From Mycteria americana (Eukaryota; Chordata; Aves; Ciconiiformes; Ciconiidae): a DNA stretch of 64,000 nt. Location of the stretch: the NCBI RefSeq assembly GCF_035582795.1, contig NC_134379.1, positions 186,001 to 250,000 on the forward strand, in the 5' to 3' direction. The notes below the pieces were generated by a model. That model was not told the origin of the DNA and did not search any database. It saw nothing but the letters and a program-made list of their open reading frames with translations. Made by a program: the position numbers and the translations under genes. Of the stretch, positions 1-21,959 are shown in pieces; within the stretch, counting starts at the first letter, position 1; every line of letters begins with the position of its first letter.

Positions 1-1028
1 AAAGAGTGGTGGGGAATGGAGTTTACTCCACTTGGCGGCCGGTCACCAGTGGTGTTCCCCAGGGCTCGGTGTTGGGGCCAGTCCTGTTTAATACCTTTAT
101 CAATGATCTGGATGAGGGGATCGAGTGCACCCTCAGTAAGTTTGCAGACGACACCAAGTTGTGCGGGAGTGTTGATCTGCTTGAGGGGAGGAAGGCTCTA
201 GAGAGGAGTCTGGACAGGCTGGATCGATGGGCCGAGGTCAGTTGTATGGGGTTCAACAAGGCCAAGTGCAAGGTCCTGCACTTGGGCCACAGCAACCTCA
301 TGCAACGCTACAGGCTTGGGGAAGAGTGACTGGAACGCTGCCTGGCAGAGAAGGACCTGGGGGTGTTGGTCGACAGCCGCCTGAATATGAGCCAGCAGTG
401 TGCCCAGGTGGCCAAGAAAGCCAATGGCATCCTGGCTTGTATCAAAAATAGCGTGGCCAGCAGGACTAGGGCAGTGATCGTCCCCCTGTACTCGGCACTG
501 GTGAGGCCACACCTCGAATGCTGTGTGCAGTTTTGGGCCCCCCACTACAAGAGAGACATTGAGGTGCTGGAGCGTGTCCAGAGAAGGGCAACGAAGCTGG
601 GGAAGGGTCTGGAGCACAAGGCTGATGGGGAGCGGCTGAGGGACCTGGGGTTGTTCAGCCTGGAGAAAAGGAGGCTCGGGGAGACCTCATCGCTCTCTAC
701 AACTACCTGAAAGGAGGGTGTAGAGAGGTGGGGGTCGGTCTCTTCTCCCAAGTAACAAGTGATAGGACGAGAGGAAATGGCCTCAAGTTGCGCCAGGGGA
801 GGTTTAGACTGGGTATTAGGAAATTTTACTTCACTGAAAGGGTTCTCCAGCATTGGAACAGGCTGCCCAGGGAAGTGGTGGAGTCTCCATCCCTGGAGGT
901 ATTTAAAAGACGTTTGGATGAGGTGATTATGGACATGGTGTAGTGGTGGACTTTGTAGTGTTAGTTTTGCGGTTGGACTTGATGATCTTAAAGGTCTTTT
1001 CCAACCTATACGATTCTGTGATTCTGTG
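1..1028 (+). mobile_element. CR1 LINE, 3' part (reverse transcriptase C-terminal half and 3' UTR)
   Basis: This is the 3' kilobase of a CR1 non-LTR retrotransposon, cut by the window edge. Base 1 corresponds to about 43119 of the larger copy at 40406-44148, and the two are very similar throughout. It encodes the RT palm motif FADD (about 138-149) and the conserved C-terminal region. The reading frame is broken: a TGA replaces Trp near 327, and a frameshift lies near 680, so it cannot make protein. The element ends with a tail of two ATTCTGTG units (1013-1028), the hallmark of CR1 3' ends. It stops only 157 bp before the TEKT1 start codon, in the same orientation. Identity is certain; the left limit is unknown. 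Confidence 0.95.
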
Positions 1029-1164
1029 TAATTTTGCAGGTAAAAGGGGCAAGAATTTTTCTCACCCTCGTGGACCTGTCTTCTCCCCTTCTTGCTTCTG
1101 CAGCCAAATATAATGCTATTCCTGTTTTCAGCTTCCACATTCCAAGAACTGACCTGAGTTATAA

Positions 1165-5703
<4,539 letters not shown>

Positions 5704-6646
5704 AGCCATCATACTGGGAGATTGCGTGTGCTCCAAAGAGCCAGCTCCTGCTGAAATTTTATTGACAAACCTTCAGATATATTGGTTTGGTTCAATGCTG
5801 TCCTGGTTCTAGTTGTGCAAGGTAATTAAAACAGACCTAGTATTTACAGCTATCTGTTTCACAGCTATCTATGTTCTAGAATGCCTGATGAAATCTCCCA
5901 CTTGGCAACAAAATTCCAGAATAAGAAGAAATGTCCCTTCTTCCATGTTATTTATCTTGTGTGCAACCAATGGTATCTTTTGCCATTGAAAGGTCTAGAA
6001 ACTGTGGAAGCTAAAGCAGGAGTCTCCTCATAAGTCACTTGCTGGAAAGCTGGGCAAGTGGGAGGGGTGACTCTCAGGACTAGCCATGGTATGTTTTGTT
6101 CTTAACATCTGCTGTTAAGAACTAGGCACAGGGTGTAAATCAAACTTAACAGGAGGTAGGGACTGGTGATGCACTGGATAGTGCATCTAACTGCATCTGA
6201 GTCGAGATCAAGACAAGGCTGACTTTAGGCTAATCACTTCCTCAATCCATGTCTCAGTTTCCCTATTTGTAAAATGGAAACAGTGAGATGGGCTTCATTG
6301 GTAAGGTGTTTGAAGCTCTACAATGAGAAGTGCTGAAAAAAGAGGAGGGCCTTATTTTTACTAGAGATGCTTGTAAGGGTGGAAAAGGGCTCACTGCTTC
6401 CTTTGGTTCTGGTGAGGAAAAATAAAGCAAGGGAAAGAATAAATGATGATGGAGACATAGGAGGCCAGTTCCCAAGTCCAACATTTTAATGCATGAAGTG
6501 TAAAATTGGCCCTTGCCTCTCTCGCTGTAATGGTATCTCACTTTCAGACGCACTGCTGTCAAGATTCAAATCCCTTACTAATCCCCTCCAAAGGATCCGT
6601 TCATTGCTTGCAGATGTCACTGGGTGTTCTTCTCTCTCCCTCTGGT
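5704..6646. other. TEKT1-FBXO39 convergent gap (3' UTRs)
   Basis: These 943 bp separate the two stop codons and must hold both 3' UTRs. Poly(A)-signal candidates on the + strand are ATTAAA at 5825 and AATAAA near 6421; neither can be assigned firmly. The only recognisable element is a MIR-type SINE remnant at about 6160-6345. Confidence 0.6.
6160..6345 (+). mobile_element. Ancient MIR-type (amniote CORE) SINE remnant
   Basis: The segment contains the diagnostic series CTCAGTTTCCC followed by TTGTAAAATGG (about 6252-6276). Upstream it has a diverged 'GACTTTAGGCTAATCACTTC' motif equivalent to the MIR 'gacc-ttgggcaagtcactt' block. The order matches tRNA-derived MIR/AmnSINE-type elements shared across amniotes. 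It is heavily diverged and lies between two gene ends, so its limits are approximate. Confidence 0.6.
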
Positions 6647-12636
<5,990 letters not shown>

Positions 12637-13146
12637 GTGACTTCTTACCTGATAGGACTAAACAGGCCTTGAGCAAGCTCGTTAGGCTTCCTAATTAAAT
12701 CACTGATAACAGGAACTCAGGACGATTGTGCCAAAGATAAGCACCAAAGAACTAGCTTAAATCGACCCCCTTGTAACATTCCAAGGCCGAAGGACTGATG
12801 AGCTAACTCAATGACTATCTATGGACAAAGGAAGCCCAAAGTTCAACTAGTGGACAACGTGAGGAAGACTATGGAAGACCACCGGGAGGGTTAAAAGATC
12901 CTAACCCTAATTTTACTGCGCATGCTTGGACTATGTAAATGAATTCCGGGAACTCATCACCATAAAACTGCCCTTTTCAGGAAATCTGATGAATAGGTAT
13001 GATTTTTCTGTATATGAACTGATGTGTTGTGCTAACCTGGCAGAGCACTTGTGGCGGAGCGATCCCCAGTGCTGCCCAGCGCTGCAATAAAGAATACCTG
13101 CTTAATAGTCATCCTGACTATTGAGTCCTGATTTCGGCTTTTCACA
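12637..13146 (+). mobile_element. Probable solo LTR of an endogenous retrovirus
   Basis: The 3' part has the layout of an avian LTR R-U5 region: AATAAA at 13086-13091, then a U5-like stretch ending TTCACA at 13146. A TGTGA at 12637 would pair with the terminal TCACA as short inverted ends, so I place the start there. No internal retroviral gene lies on either side, hence 'solo'. I could not find a target-site duplication, so the 5' limit is a guess. The LTR is about 0.6 kb upstream of the PIMREG promoter array, in the same orientation. Confidence 0.55.
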
Positions 13147-13426
13147 GCCACAGTTTGCTGCCCGATTTGCTACAGAGGACATCTCAGATGCCTTCCAGTA
13201 CAACACCGTGCAGTTACGCCAGCTGTCTCCTCCAGCAAGGGCTGCAGAAGCCCGCGGAGAAAAAGCCAACAAACACACACCTTCTAAGACGCTGGCTCAT
13301 AACTGATTACCAGAAGTAACAGGAGCCGTGGCTTGGGTACCCGAGTGGGCAACCCAGCCTCCGAATCCTTTCGCTGCTCCTGCTGACGCGCATCTCTAGG
13401 CCGCAGGCGCGCAAAGGCACGAAACC

Positions 13427-13450
13427 GGGGGGGGGGGGGGGGGGGGGGGG
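13427..13450 (+). repeat. Poly-G tract (24 G)
   Basis: An uninterrupted run of 24 G lies inside the CpG island, about 250 bp upstream of the first CCAAT box. Such tracts can form G-quadruplexes and are prone to length error in sequencing, so the true length is uncertain. Confidence 0.9.
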
Positions 13451-13695
13451 ACGACACACGACAGTGGGGAGGTAGTCCCGCCGTGCTCGGGCACAGTCGC
13501 CATCGGCGTCTCCACCGCGCCTGCCGCTGTGCTGCGGAGGGGCACGCAGCCGCAGCCGCCACCACCGCCCCCACGTCCTCCGCTTTAGGCCCCATCCCCG
13601 CCCCCCCAGGCCCCGCGGCCCAGCAGCCAGAGCAGCCGCAGCTGACGCGCAGGCGCCGAGCCGTGTCAAGGCCGCCGCGCGTGCGAGGAGCGCAG

Positions 13696-13766
13696 CCAAT
13701 GGGGAGGGGGGAGCCGCGGCAGCGGCGCCAATCCGGGGAGCCGGAGTGGGCGGGGCGCCATTCAAA
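13696..13766 (+). promoter_or_regulatory. PIMREG promoter array: two CCAAT boxes and a CHR-like site
   Basis: CCAAT occurs at 13696-13700 and 13728-13732, exactly 32 bp apart. TTCAAA, the reverse complement of the CHR consensus TTTGAA, follows at 13761-13766, 33 bp after the second box. It is immediately preceded by a GGGGCGCCA stretch resembling a CDE/E2F site. Paired NF-Y boxes at 31-33 bp spacing plus a CHR are typical of G2/M genes controlled by DREAM/B-MYB-MuvB. The exon 1 donor at 13839 puts the transcription start a few tens of bases downstream, as expected. Function is inferred from the motifs. Confidence 0.6.
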
Positions 13767-13769
13767 CGC

Positions 13770-13838
13770 GGCGGTGGCGGAGGCGCGAGGAGGCTCCTCT
13801 GGGGTGGCGGCAAGTCGGTGCCCGTCTCGTCCGTCGCT
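13770..13838 (+). other. PIMREG: PIMREG non-coding exon 1 (5' UTR), approximate start
   Basis: A consensus donor GTGAGTAC begins at 13839. The next acceptor in line is at 15375-15376 (TTTTAG), followed by 28 nt of 5' UTR and the ATG at 15405. The transcription start is not visible directly; I place it just after the CHR-like site. Intron 1 (13839-15376) holds the rest of the CpG island and nothing else recognisable. Confidence 0.6.
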
Positions 13839-15404
13839 GTGAGTACAGCCCCGAGCAGCTGCTGGAGCGGCCCGGTCGCGGCCCGCGTTTCCCGGCCGTG
13901 CGAGAGGCCCGAGCCGGTCTCCTCTGGCCTTGGCGTCGCCTTTCGCGCTTGTTTCAACCGTCCTCGGCGGGCGAGATCGTGGTGTCGGCTGGGCTTGCCC
14001 TGGGCCGCCGTGCCAGCTCCCGCGGTGCAGAACCGGTTCCGTTAGCCAGGCCGCAGCTCCACGGGCCGTTTCGGCCGCGACTCTCGGTGGCGAGCACAGG
14101 GAATGGCAGCCGCGAGAGCGAAGCCCTGCCGAGCAGCGTGAGCGGCCTGGATGCGCTACAGGGGCCCGGCCCGGTTACCGCGACCGGCCTGGCTGAGGCG
14201 CCTGGGGCGCCAGCTGCCTGCAGTCTTGCCGCGGGCTCAGATGAACTGGAGCACCGCGCTGTATTGTGCAATGCCAGTTTGACAACAGATAAACGTAACC
14301 CTGGGACGGTAGCTACTCCCTTCTGGGCGTTTCACCCGAGTAATACGTTCTAGCATAAATTAATCAACAGTAGTTAGCAGTTTATCGAAAGGAAGCTGGA
14401 TAAGCTGTGAGCTAGTAAGAGAACTGACTGGTTGCCCCATTACTAGTATTTCCTTGCTGCCACATGCAGGAGTGCATTGAAGGTGTTAATATCCCAAACA
14501 CCTTCAGGATTACAAGATTTCAATAAGCCTTACTGCTTTCTAACACAAATAAGGGCACGTGTGAGAGATGGAGACAATTTGGGAGATGAGAGATAGTAAG
14601 GAATATCAATAGGCTTTCCTAGTACGTGGTACAATGATGGTAGAGACCTCCCAGCTTTTTTTGTTAACAGTAATCTGCAATGAAGTATTGGCAAAATTAA
14701 TTCACTCTCAATTCAGATTGCTAAAATACATTTGCATTTCAATTGCTTTTTAGAAGTAAATCGCTAGCGGTATCCTAGCTTGATAACTAGTGAAAATGAA
14801 GAATTTAAACTATATATGTATATGTTTAAATTGTCATATATCATATAGATAATAGGCATTTTAGTCTTTCCCAGCAATGTCTTCTGCCAGTAACAATCCT
14901 GTCTGTTTCAGGACTTATGTATCCACAATCATAATTGTGACTTAAGTGTGAGCCTTCAGCTAGCAACTCAGGCAGGAGACAATAGCAGCTATGTAAACTT
15001 GTCTGGCAGTGGAAGGCTGCTTTGATTAATGAAGGCAAAAATTTGGGATATGAGACCTTAGTCTGAGACACCAACAAGAAATTTGCAGTTACAGAGCATT
15101 CTATGTCACAAGCTTGAGTCTCACAGCTTACCAGGTCTGATGTCCAGTGCTGGAAATGCAGTATAAGACTTCTTCATGGACATGCACAGACCTAAATAGC
15201 TGTATAAATGAATGCTGTTCTCCTTCAAGCCTCCAAGTCGAAGTTGGCTCAGCTCTGAATTTGTTGTTTCAGGCAAATGTAACTGAATATATTGTACAAC
15301 AATTTCCATTTCTCCTTTTTCACACTGCTCTGTAGCTTCCTCTGTCTAATTCTTACTCTCATTCTGATTGTTTTAGAAGTAAGGTTGACTGGAACTGGAA
15401 CAAG

Positions 15405-18400
15405 ATGGTATCTGTGCTCCAAAATGTCAAGGCAACAATGGCCTGGCGGAAACACCGGCTCCTAGCTGACTTTGATGAGAATGAGAGCCCTGTACCCGAC
15501 AAATTCAAGAGAAGGGCTTCTTTGAGTTGTCTCAATACCATCCGCATGTCTCTAAGGAAGCGAGTACCATTAAAGCAAGTAGAGCTGAATTTTCATAAGG
15601 CCTCAACTTGGGAAAGTCTGGAAGCAAGACAGAAGTGCCAAACTCTCCACAGTATTAAAAGAACAGCAAAAAATGCTTTTGGAACAATGTCCCAGGTACT
15701 TTGCCTTTGCAGTGGAGTGTGCATAGAGTTTAGTTTTTGCTTCAACTTCAGTGCTAAGATTTCTGGATTCTGTACAGAATACTGTATTCCAGAGAGTCTA
15801 TCCCATTCACTTGCACGCCGTAATGGTTGTCTCATAGCTACTAACTAGTAAAATCTTTAATATCCTTGCTAGATAGGCAAATTATGGATCTGGCAGAACA
15901 GGGAGGAAGGTGAAAATAAGAAAAATGAGATGTAGTTTCATCAAAACTTTTATTACTAAATAAATGTTTTTCTCCTACTGTATTTCATCATGTATGGCAG
16001 AGCAGCCTTCACAAGGAGGAAGGTGGGTAGAGACTGCCATTGCTTGCAAAGAATTGTTTCTGAGAAATGTATAGTGCTTTGGATTATGGGGTTTTTTTTT
16101 TTACTCCTTTTCCTGTACCCATACTATTTATTAGCATGTTCTTCATTATAGTCAATCTAAATTTGGACTGACAAAAAAAGCTAGATGGTAGCTAGCAAAT
16201 TCAAGCTTGCACTTCCCTTTGGTGGACACCTCTGACTTTAACCGCATCAGTTGTATGTTAGGGAGCCTGGCTTTTTCCTGCATAAGAGCAGCAGGAGCTC
16301 TGTTCCAATGCCTGCTGAAGTCCTTGACAAATTCCAAGGATTGGGGGAGCAAATGATTCCTCCAATGCAAATGGGTACAGAGGGTTGAGAAGCATTCATA
16401 CTAGACTACACCTGATATGAGAATGAAAGCTAGGGATTCAGCTCAAATGCTCCTTGTTTTTCTGGTTCCAAACTTTAGGCTGATTGAGTTCATTTACCAT
16501 AACATGTCTGTCTAATGCTCTTTCAGAAAATACAGAAGTCTTGCCAAAGCCCAGTACACTCAATGGTGACCTTTCCAGGTGAATCCATCAGCAGAAGCTG
16601 TGCAACCAGTTCTACCAAGCAAAGAAGTGCTACACCTCGAACCCCTTGCCATAAGAAGAGTGTTACTCCAGCAGCCAGTTCCAAAGGCACCCCGAGATCC
16701 AGCAAAAGAGCCTTGCTTGGGCCAACAAGGGTGTCAGAACATAGAGAATGGAAGGGTTTGAGTGTTACTCCAGCAGCCAGTTCCAAAGGCACCCCAAGAT
16801 CCAGCAAAAGAGCCTTGCTTGGGCCAACAAGGGTGTCAGAACATAGAGAATGGAAGGGTTTCTCATCCTGGCTTGGTAAAGACACTGTCTCTCTCCGGAG
16901 ATCAAGAAGAGCAGCAGCACTGAAGAGCCCTTATTCATCACTTGCTCCTGCCAGCAGAAAGATGTAAGCCATGTTCTTTTGTAAACTTTATTCCTTTTTT
17001 TAATTATTATTACTGTGATTAGGGTATCTTTGTAAGGTGAAAGGCAAGATATGAAGGTTGATATCCTATTCCCCTGAAAGGGTGTGCTGTTTAAATAGAT
17101 AAGAAAGTAGTTACAGGTCTCTGTATAGACAGGGACTGAGCACTGCATAAAGCTGAAACATGAAACTTAATTTTGTGTGTGACAAGAACTTTTTAAAAAT
17201 CACTCTCCCACTGGGTAAGGTTACACCATGTTTCTCAGCACCAGTCCCTGTCTGACACTAGAGGCATACCTGAGTTCCTTGCTGATGCCTTTCTGGTAAA
17301 GAAAAATGCTTTCAATGCATCTCACTCCTGCTTAGCTCTAACTTTTCCAAAGTTGCTATTTGTATTGCAGATACCTGGAATAGCTCCATTTATGTTGAGC
17401 TCTTTACAGAGAGTAAGAGAGATTCTTGCCTCAAAGATTTAACACAAGTTAGATAAAGGGTTGTGAGCTAGGGAAATACTTCATAATGCACACATAGGTT
17501 TTTGTTTTGGTCAAAGTCACATGAGAAATGTCAAAGCTAGAAGCTGAATCCAAGCCTCATGAATCTGAACCCAGTGTTTGACTTGGAAGATAGCTGTCTT
17601 GGGGATGAATGGAGATGTGAAGCACTTGGTCAGTGGAATTAAGAGCATGATTGCTACAGCCCTAAACTTCTCTGGGTAAAGTCTGGAGGTAACCAGAGTT
17701 GTTACTGCAGGGATACAGACTTGGGTTGTGTCACCTAGTCAGTCTGTTCTGTTTGATGTTTAGTAATGACTGTTCTGTTTGCAGAGAGTTTGACTGCCAG
17801 TTGGAGCTGGTCTCTTCAGGGATTTGCCAATTGAAGCATATCTCCCAGGCATTTGATGATGCCGTTGTGCAAGAGGAGAGGTAAATACCACTAACTGTCC
17901 CTCACCTTTTAGCAACAGGTTACCTCCTACTTGGACATTGCCAGTTGCAGGCTAAGTGATCCTTGTAACTCGGGATGAGGAAAAATTGCAGAACTTTCTC
18001 AGCTGTGATGCAGCAGAGCCCGCCTTTCTTCAAGATACCTGTGCAGATTAAATCTGCAGTTGGACTTGCAGCTTCTAAAACCTGTCAAATGCTCTCCTTG
18101 TCTTCAGGTTTCTTGCTGTGGAAGTCAGATTTTACCCAGCAAGAGCCTACCTTTGACCTTGTGTGAGAACAGTACCTCCCTACCTCTGTCTAAAAGCGGT
18201 GCCAGTCCAGGCTGGTGGGGTGGGGATGGAGGGGAGGAATCCCATTGCACTGACACTGTCATTGGTGTCTACACATTTGTAAGAAAATCCTTTTATTAGG
18301 GAACATTATGTTAACAAATAGTCCGTGGTACCGTAACTCAAAAATTTAGGGAATGCAGAAGCCTCTTATACAATACCTTGGTTAATCCATGAGGGGGTAG

Positions 18401-20270
18401 GCTGCTGTGTTTGAAAAGGTTATGTCATTCTGAATTAGACATATTAAGACAGTAAAAACTAAAGGTCAGAAATCTTGTCCCAGGGCAATTCCCTAAACCT
18501 CCTCCTCTCTTAGAACACTCAATGTCAAGCATTCAATAATTAAACGTCAAGCACCTAAAATCCTCTAGAGAGGACTTAGCATTAAGTACTTTTATCTACA
18601 AAGAGGTAAGGGCTTAAAATCCTACATCATTCCAAAAATTCAATTTTTACCAATGGGACCACTTCTAGATAACTATAGGTTAAATCCTGTATTAAGGTAA
18701 TGATCATATCCATTGAAAGTTCACTAAATCTCACTCCTAATATTCTCCCATCTGTTAGTGATATGACAGTTTCTCTCATTCGTAACTGAAGATAGTATCA
18801 ACCAGGTAAAGTAGTTGTTCACTTACCTTGTCTATACCTGCATGCATCTGTGGGGAGAAAAAAACCTGCTGTTTGGAGAGAGAAAGGCTTATTAACTCAT
18901 GCCTTTTTAAAGTATTATTATGCAGAACCACAGGGTTCTTTCCTCATATTCACTGTGGATGTCTCTGCTATAGCAGATCATTGTGCAGTTGTAAAACTTC
19001 CCCTCTACATTGTGGATTAATGAAACCTTGTGGGTTCGCAATGAACTGTAAGTTGGGCTTCTATGCAAACAGCAGCTTTTCTCACTCCAGACCAGAAAAT
19101 TACTGGTACTAATATCTTTGTCACTCGACCTCAGTTCTCACCGATTACTAATGAAGATCACAAAGCATGACAGAACAAACTATTACCCTGAGCTGTCTAA
19201 TTTTACAGCCTTTCTTTTCCATCCCTAACATTGTCTTAACTGCTAAGACAATGCTATCACACCTGTATTGATGGCATTTTTAAACATGGCAATTGTACCT
19301 AAATGGGTGGGAACAGGAATTCTCTGCTGTAAGTTTCTAAACATCACTTCTAGTATCAATTCATTGAACCATTACCAGGTGAATGTCTCTATTACCTTCA
19401 CTGAGGTCACTGTACTGTGACATTAATATCTCCACCCATTATGTTGGAAGTGTTCCTGTTGTTAAAGGGGAAGTTACATCCTGAATATTATGTCCTATTT
19501 TAGAAACAAAGATAGATGCAAGAAGTTGATTGCTGTAACATTTCGGGAAAAATGAGAGCAGTTTCAAATGCTTGACTGAAGCTTTAAACAGTGATGTGTA
19601 CTGCTTCCACTAAGCAATTTGGTCCAGTTCTCCTACACGTGTAGACACGTACAATGTGCTCTGTCACTGGCTGGTTTGTAGCTTGCCTCCTGGAATAATT
19701 GTGAAAAACTTTTTTGGAGGTGCCCTTAACAGTCTTGCATATGACTCTGTTCTGGTATCCAATTGCTATAAGTTTTAGTGTTACAGCTCCCTTTTCATCT
19801 TTTCCATGATGAAACAAACCTTCATCTCAAACTGTTTCTGGTTGCCAGTGCCATGTATTATTCTAATGTTTTTCATTTTAATGAATTAGATTAAATCACA
19901 AGAAATGCTCCTGTTGCTAGTTAAAGTATTGCAGTACTTAACTGGTGTACTGCCACTTATGCTCACTGAAGGTAACAAAATACTTTCTTGCTAGTGTTTA
20001 GAACTGTTATACAGTGAAAGCGTACAGATCCCAGACCTCTTCCTTGCTCCCATCTAACAGTTTTCCAGCAATTTGCATGACAACCAGTTAATTAACCTTA
20101 CTGACTTCATGCTGCTAATGGCAGTCTTGTTCTTCTTCTGCAGGCAACATGCAATATCAAACTACTACTACCTAATGGAACAAAACTTACAGTCTGTGTG
20201 TCGATCTCGGAAACTTTCTCAAGCTATTGCAAGGCGAGCAAAGAAACTCCATAGAGCACTTGGTACCTAG
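15405..20270 (+). CDS. PIMREG: PIMREG (CATS/FAM64A/RCS1), PICALM-interacting mitotic regulator, four coding exons (316 aa)
   Basis: PIMREG is a nuclear protein that peaks in mitosis, binds PICALM/CALM, and is reported as an APC/C substrate affecting the metaphase-anaphase transition. Coding exons: 15405-15695 (exon begins 15377), 16527-16963, 17785-17880, 20144-20270; phases join cleanly to 316 residues. Family anchors are RVPLKQVELNFHKASTWESLE (exon 2; compare human RRLPLRAVNLNLRAGPSW), LRRSRRAAALKSPYSS (exon 3) and LKHISQAFDDAVVQEER (exon 4). The chain is basic and low-complexity, as in mammals, but longer than human (248 aa). Part of the excess is a perfect-frame tandem duplication of residues 142-175 as 176-209. 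The gene converges on PITPNM3, as in mammals. Confidence 0.94.
16659..16861 (+). repeat. 102-bp in-frame tandem duplication inside PIMREG exon 3
   Basis: Unit 1 is 16659-16760 and unit 2 is 16761 to about 16861. Over this length I see a single substitution (CCCCGAG versus CCCCAAG). The unit encodes 34 residues starting SVTPAASSKGTPRSSKRALL. It carries S/T-P sites and an RxxL (RALL) that could act as a destruction box, so both become duplicated. Confidence 0.97.
17500..17590 (-). mobile_element. Possible antisense MIR-type SINE remnant in PIMREG intron
   Basis: The string TCAAAGTCACATGAGAAATG, then AAGCTAGAAGCTGAATCC and CTGAACCCAGTGTTTG, follows the order of the antisense MIR core (caaggtcacacagctag ... 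ctgggattcgaacccag). Divergence is high, so this is tentative. Confidence 0.35.
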
Positions 20271-21959
20271 ACAGAGACGGCTGTGTAACTATTCTTAGTT
20301 TATGAGCATATATAAAGGAGAGCTCTGTGTAGCACTTGAAAGCGTGCACTCTATATATTGAACAAGCCATTACATTTTATAATCTTTCGTGACAAAGCAG
20401 CTCAGGACTTCCCTTCCCTTGCTTTTTCTTTTCAAGTGAACAAGAGAATCAAAATTGTACTGCAGTGTATTATCTCCTGCTGAGATGAGTAACCATCGTG
20501 AATGTGACTTTCGTAAGGCAGTAACTACTTTGAAACTTACGTTGAACTGACCAGGAGGAATGGCCAGAGCAAGGGCATCATAGGTAGTAGTTGGATTTAG
20601 GCTGGTATCCAATTGCTGTGAGGTTTAACATGAGTACTTTGCATGCTAAAAGTACTGGTCCATTATTTTGAAAGCCTAACAATTTTCTTCTATATACGAA
20701 CAACCCAAAAGTCAAGCATCATGTTTAACTGGAAGTTAACAAAACAGTAGTGGCTTGTTTGAGTTCTGACCACAACTGCCATTTTAAGGCAACAGGTTTC
20801 TGTGGTGTCACTTGTGCCACAAGAGAGGAGCCACATTAGGACTCTAATTCATGGCCTTAAGGGTTGCTATTAGATTAGCCTAACTAATAGCCTATCTTAC
20901 CTTAAGTACTTGGGTTCCAGACAAATCAGAGCAACTTTGTCATTTCTTGCTGTTGCTTTAAATAGTCAAGTTAAACTTTGCTTTTGTACTACATCTGTCT
21001 TTTAGTTATACACAGAAATTGGTTACTACATTTAATGTAACCTCTTACAACTACTGTTATTAGCTAATATCATAGTGCAGGTATTTTATTTAATGAAGTA
21101 TACTAAGCATTATATAATACCTGTTTCTAATTACTTTTTTAAAAATAACATTCATTTGACAAGCCTTTTTTTGTAGGGTGATTCAGTTTAGCAAAGTTTA
21201 GTCTTTCAAACTAAAGCAAAGATTTCTCAGGCTTCAAGAGTTCAACACCAGGGCTGTCTTCCATGGTAGCAGCTTTGTGCAGGCTTCTCAGATTACATTC
21301 ACTCTAAGATGAACCTTCAAACAAAAGACTGATTTGGGAAACTTTGCTCTACTTGATAGTTTTTAAGATGCACATGTAATTTAGTAAAACTGGAACTACT
21401 AAAATTTTAGTGGTATTAAGTATAAACATGGAAAGAGTCATGTTCAATTCTGATTTATGTGTAAGTACTGATTTTAAACTTGCTCCTGATTTTTCTTTTT
21501 TCTTGTCAAACTAGACTGTTTTAAAATATTGAAACAGTTAATGAGGCCTGGAAACATGAAAACAGCCCTGACATCCACGCTCTCAGATGACTGAGAGCTT
21601 TAGCTTGTGTTATTTCTTGATGTAGTTTTTGTGTGTTTGGGGTGTTTCTTAACCACCTTTCTGTATGGAACAGTAGCTTAAAGTTATTCTTTGCATGTAC
21701 TGAAACTACTTCTATAAAGCTTTCACAAAGATGGTGTCTCCTTACTGAAATATTTTCTTATATGACTTCTCAAAATGAAGGAGGGTTGGAGTTTTGTGAA
21801 AAGTCAACCTCCAATCTAGGTATTATTTTAGATAGATATATTAAACCTGTATTTATACTGTTTCCACTGGCTACTAGAACATGTACAATGATGATCTAAT
21901 ACTTCTCACATTACTGGTAAGAAAGATCAGCGACACTGTTTACTTAAAGCAAGGAAGGT
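20271..21959. other. PIMREG-PITPNM3 convergent gap, PIMREG 3' UTR
   Basis: Downstream of the PIMREG stop the sequence is A/T-rich with no gene. + strand poly(A)-signal candidates are ATTAAA at 21840 and AATAAA at 22169. Both lie close to or past the presumed PITPNM3 end, so the two transcripts may overlap at their 3' ends. Nothing else is recognised. Confidence 0.45.

Larger units (their letters stand above)
13200..14270. other. CpG island over the PIMREG promoter
   Basis: This is the only long stretch of high GC with dense CpG in the window (roughly 13330-14230). It covers the non-coding first exon of PIMREG, whose splice donor (GTGAGT) starts at 13839. Long open frames on both strands here are base-composition artefacts. 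A 24-nt G run lies at 13427-13450. Confidence 0.85.

Noticed and set aside
13307-13957. 216-codon minus-strand ORF across the CpG island
   Set aside because: The product is Pro/Ala/Arg-rich, driven by GC composition and the poly-G run, and crosses the PIMREG promoter.
16523-16885. 120-codon minus-strand ORF with an internal repeat
   Set aside because: It is the antisense shadow of PIMREG exon 3; the repeat is the 102-bp duplication read backwards.
19229-19253. 10-bp perfect stem with 5-nt loop in a PIMREG intron
   Set aside because: Too short for a pre-miRNA, and flanks do not extend the pairing.
19749-20620. Shared 16-mer CTGGTATCCAATTGCT at about 19753 and 20602
   Set aside because: The flanks do not align beyond the 16-mer, so there is no support for a dispersed repeat or duplication.
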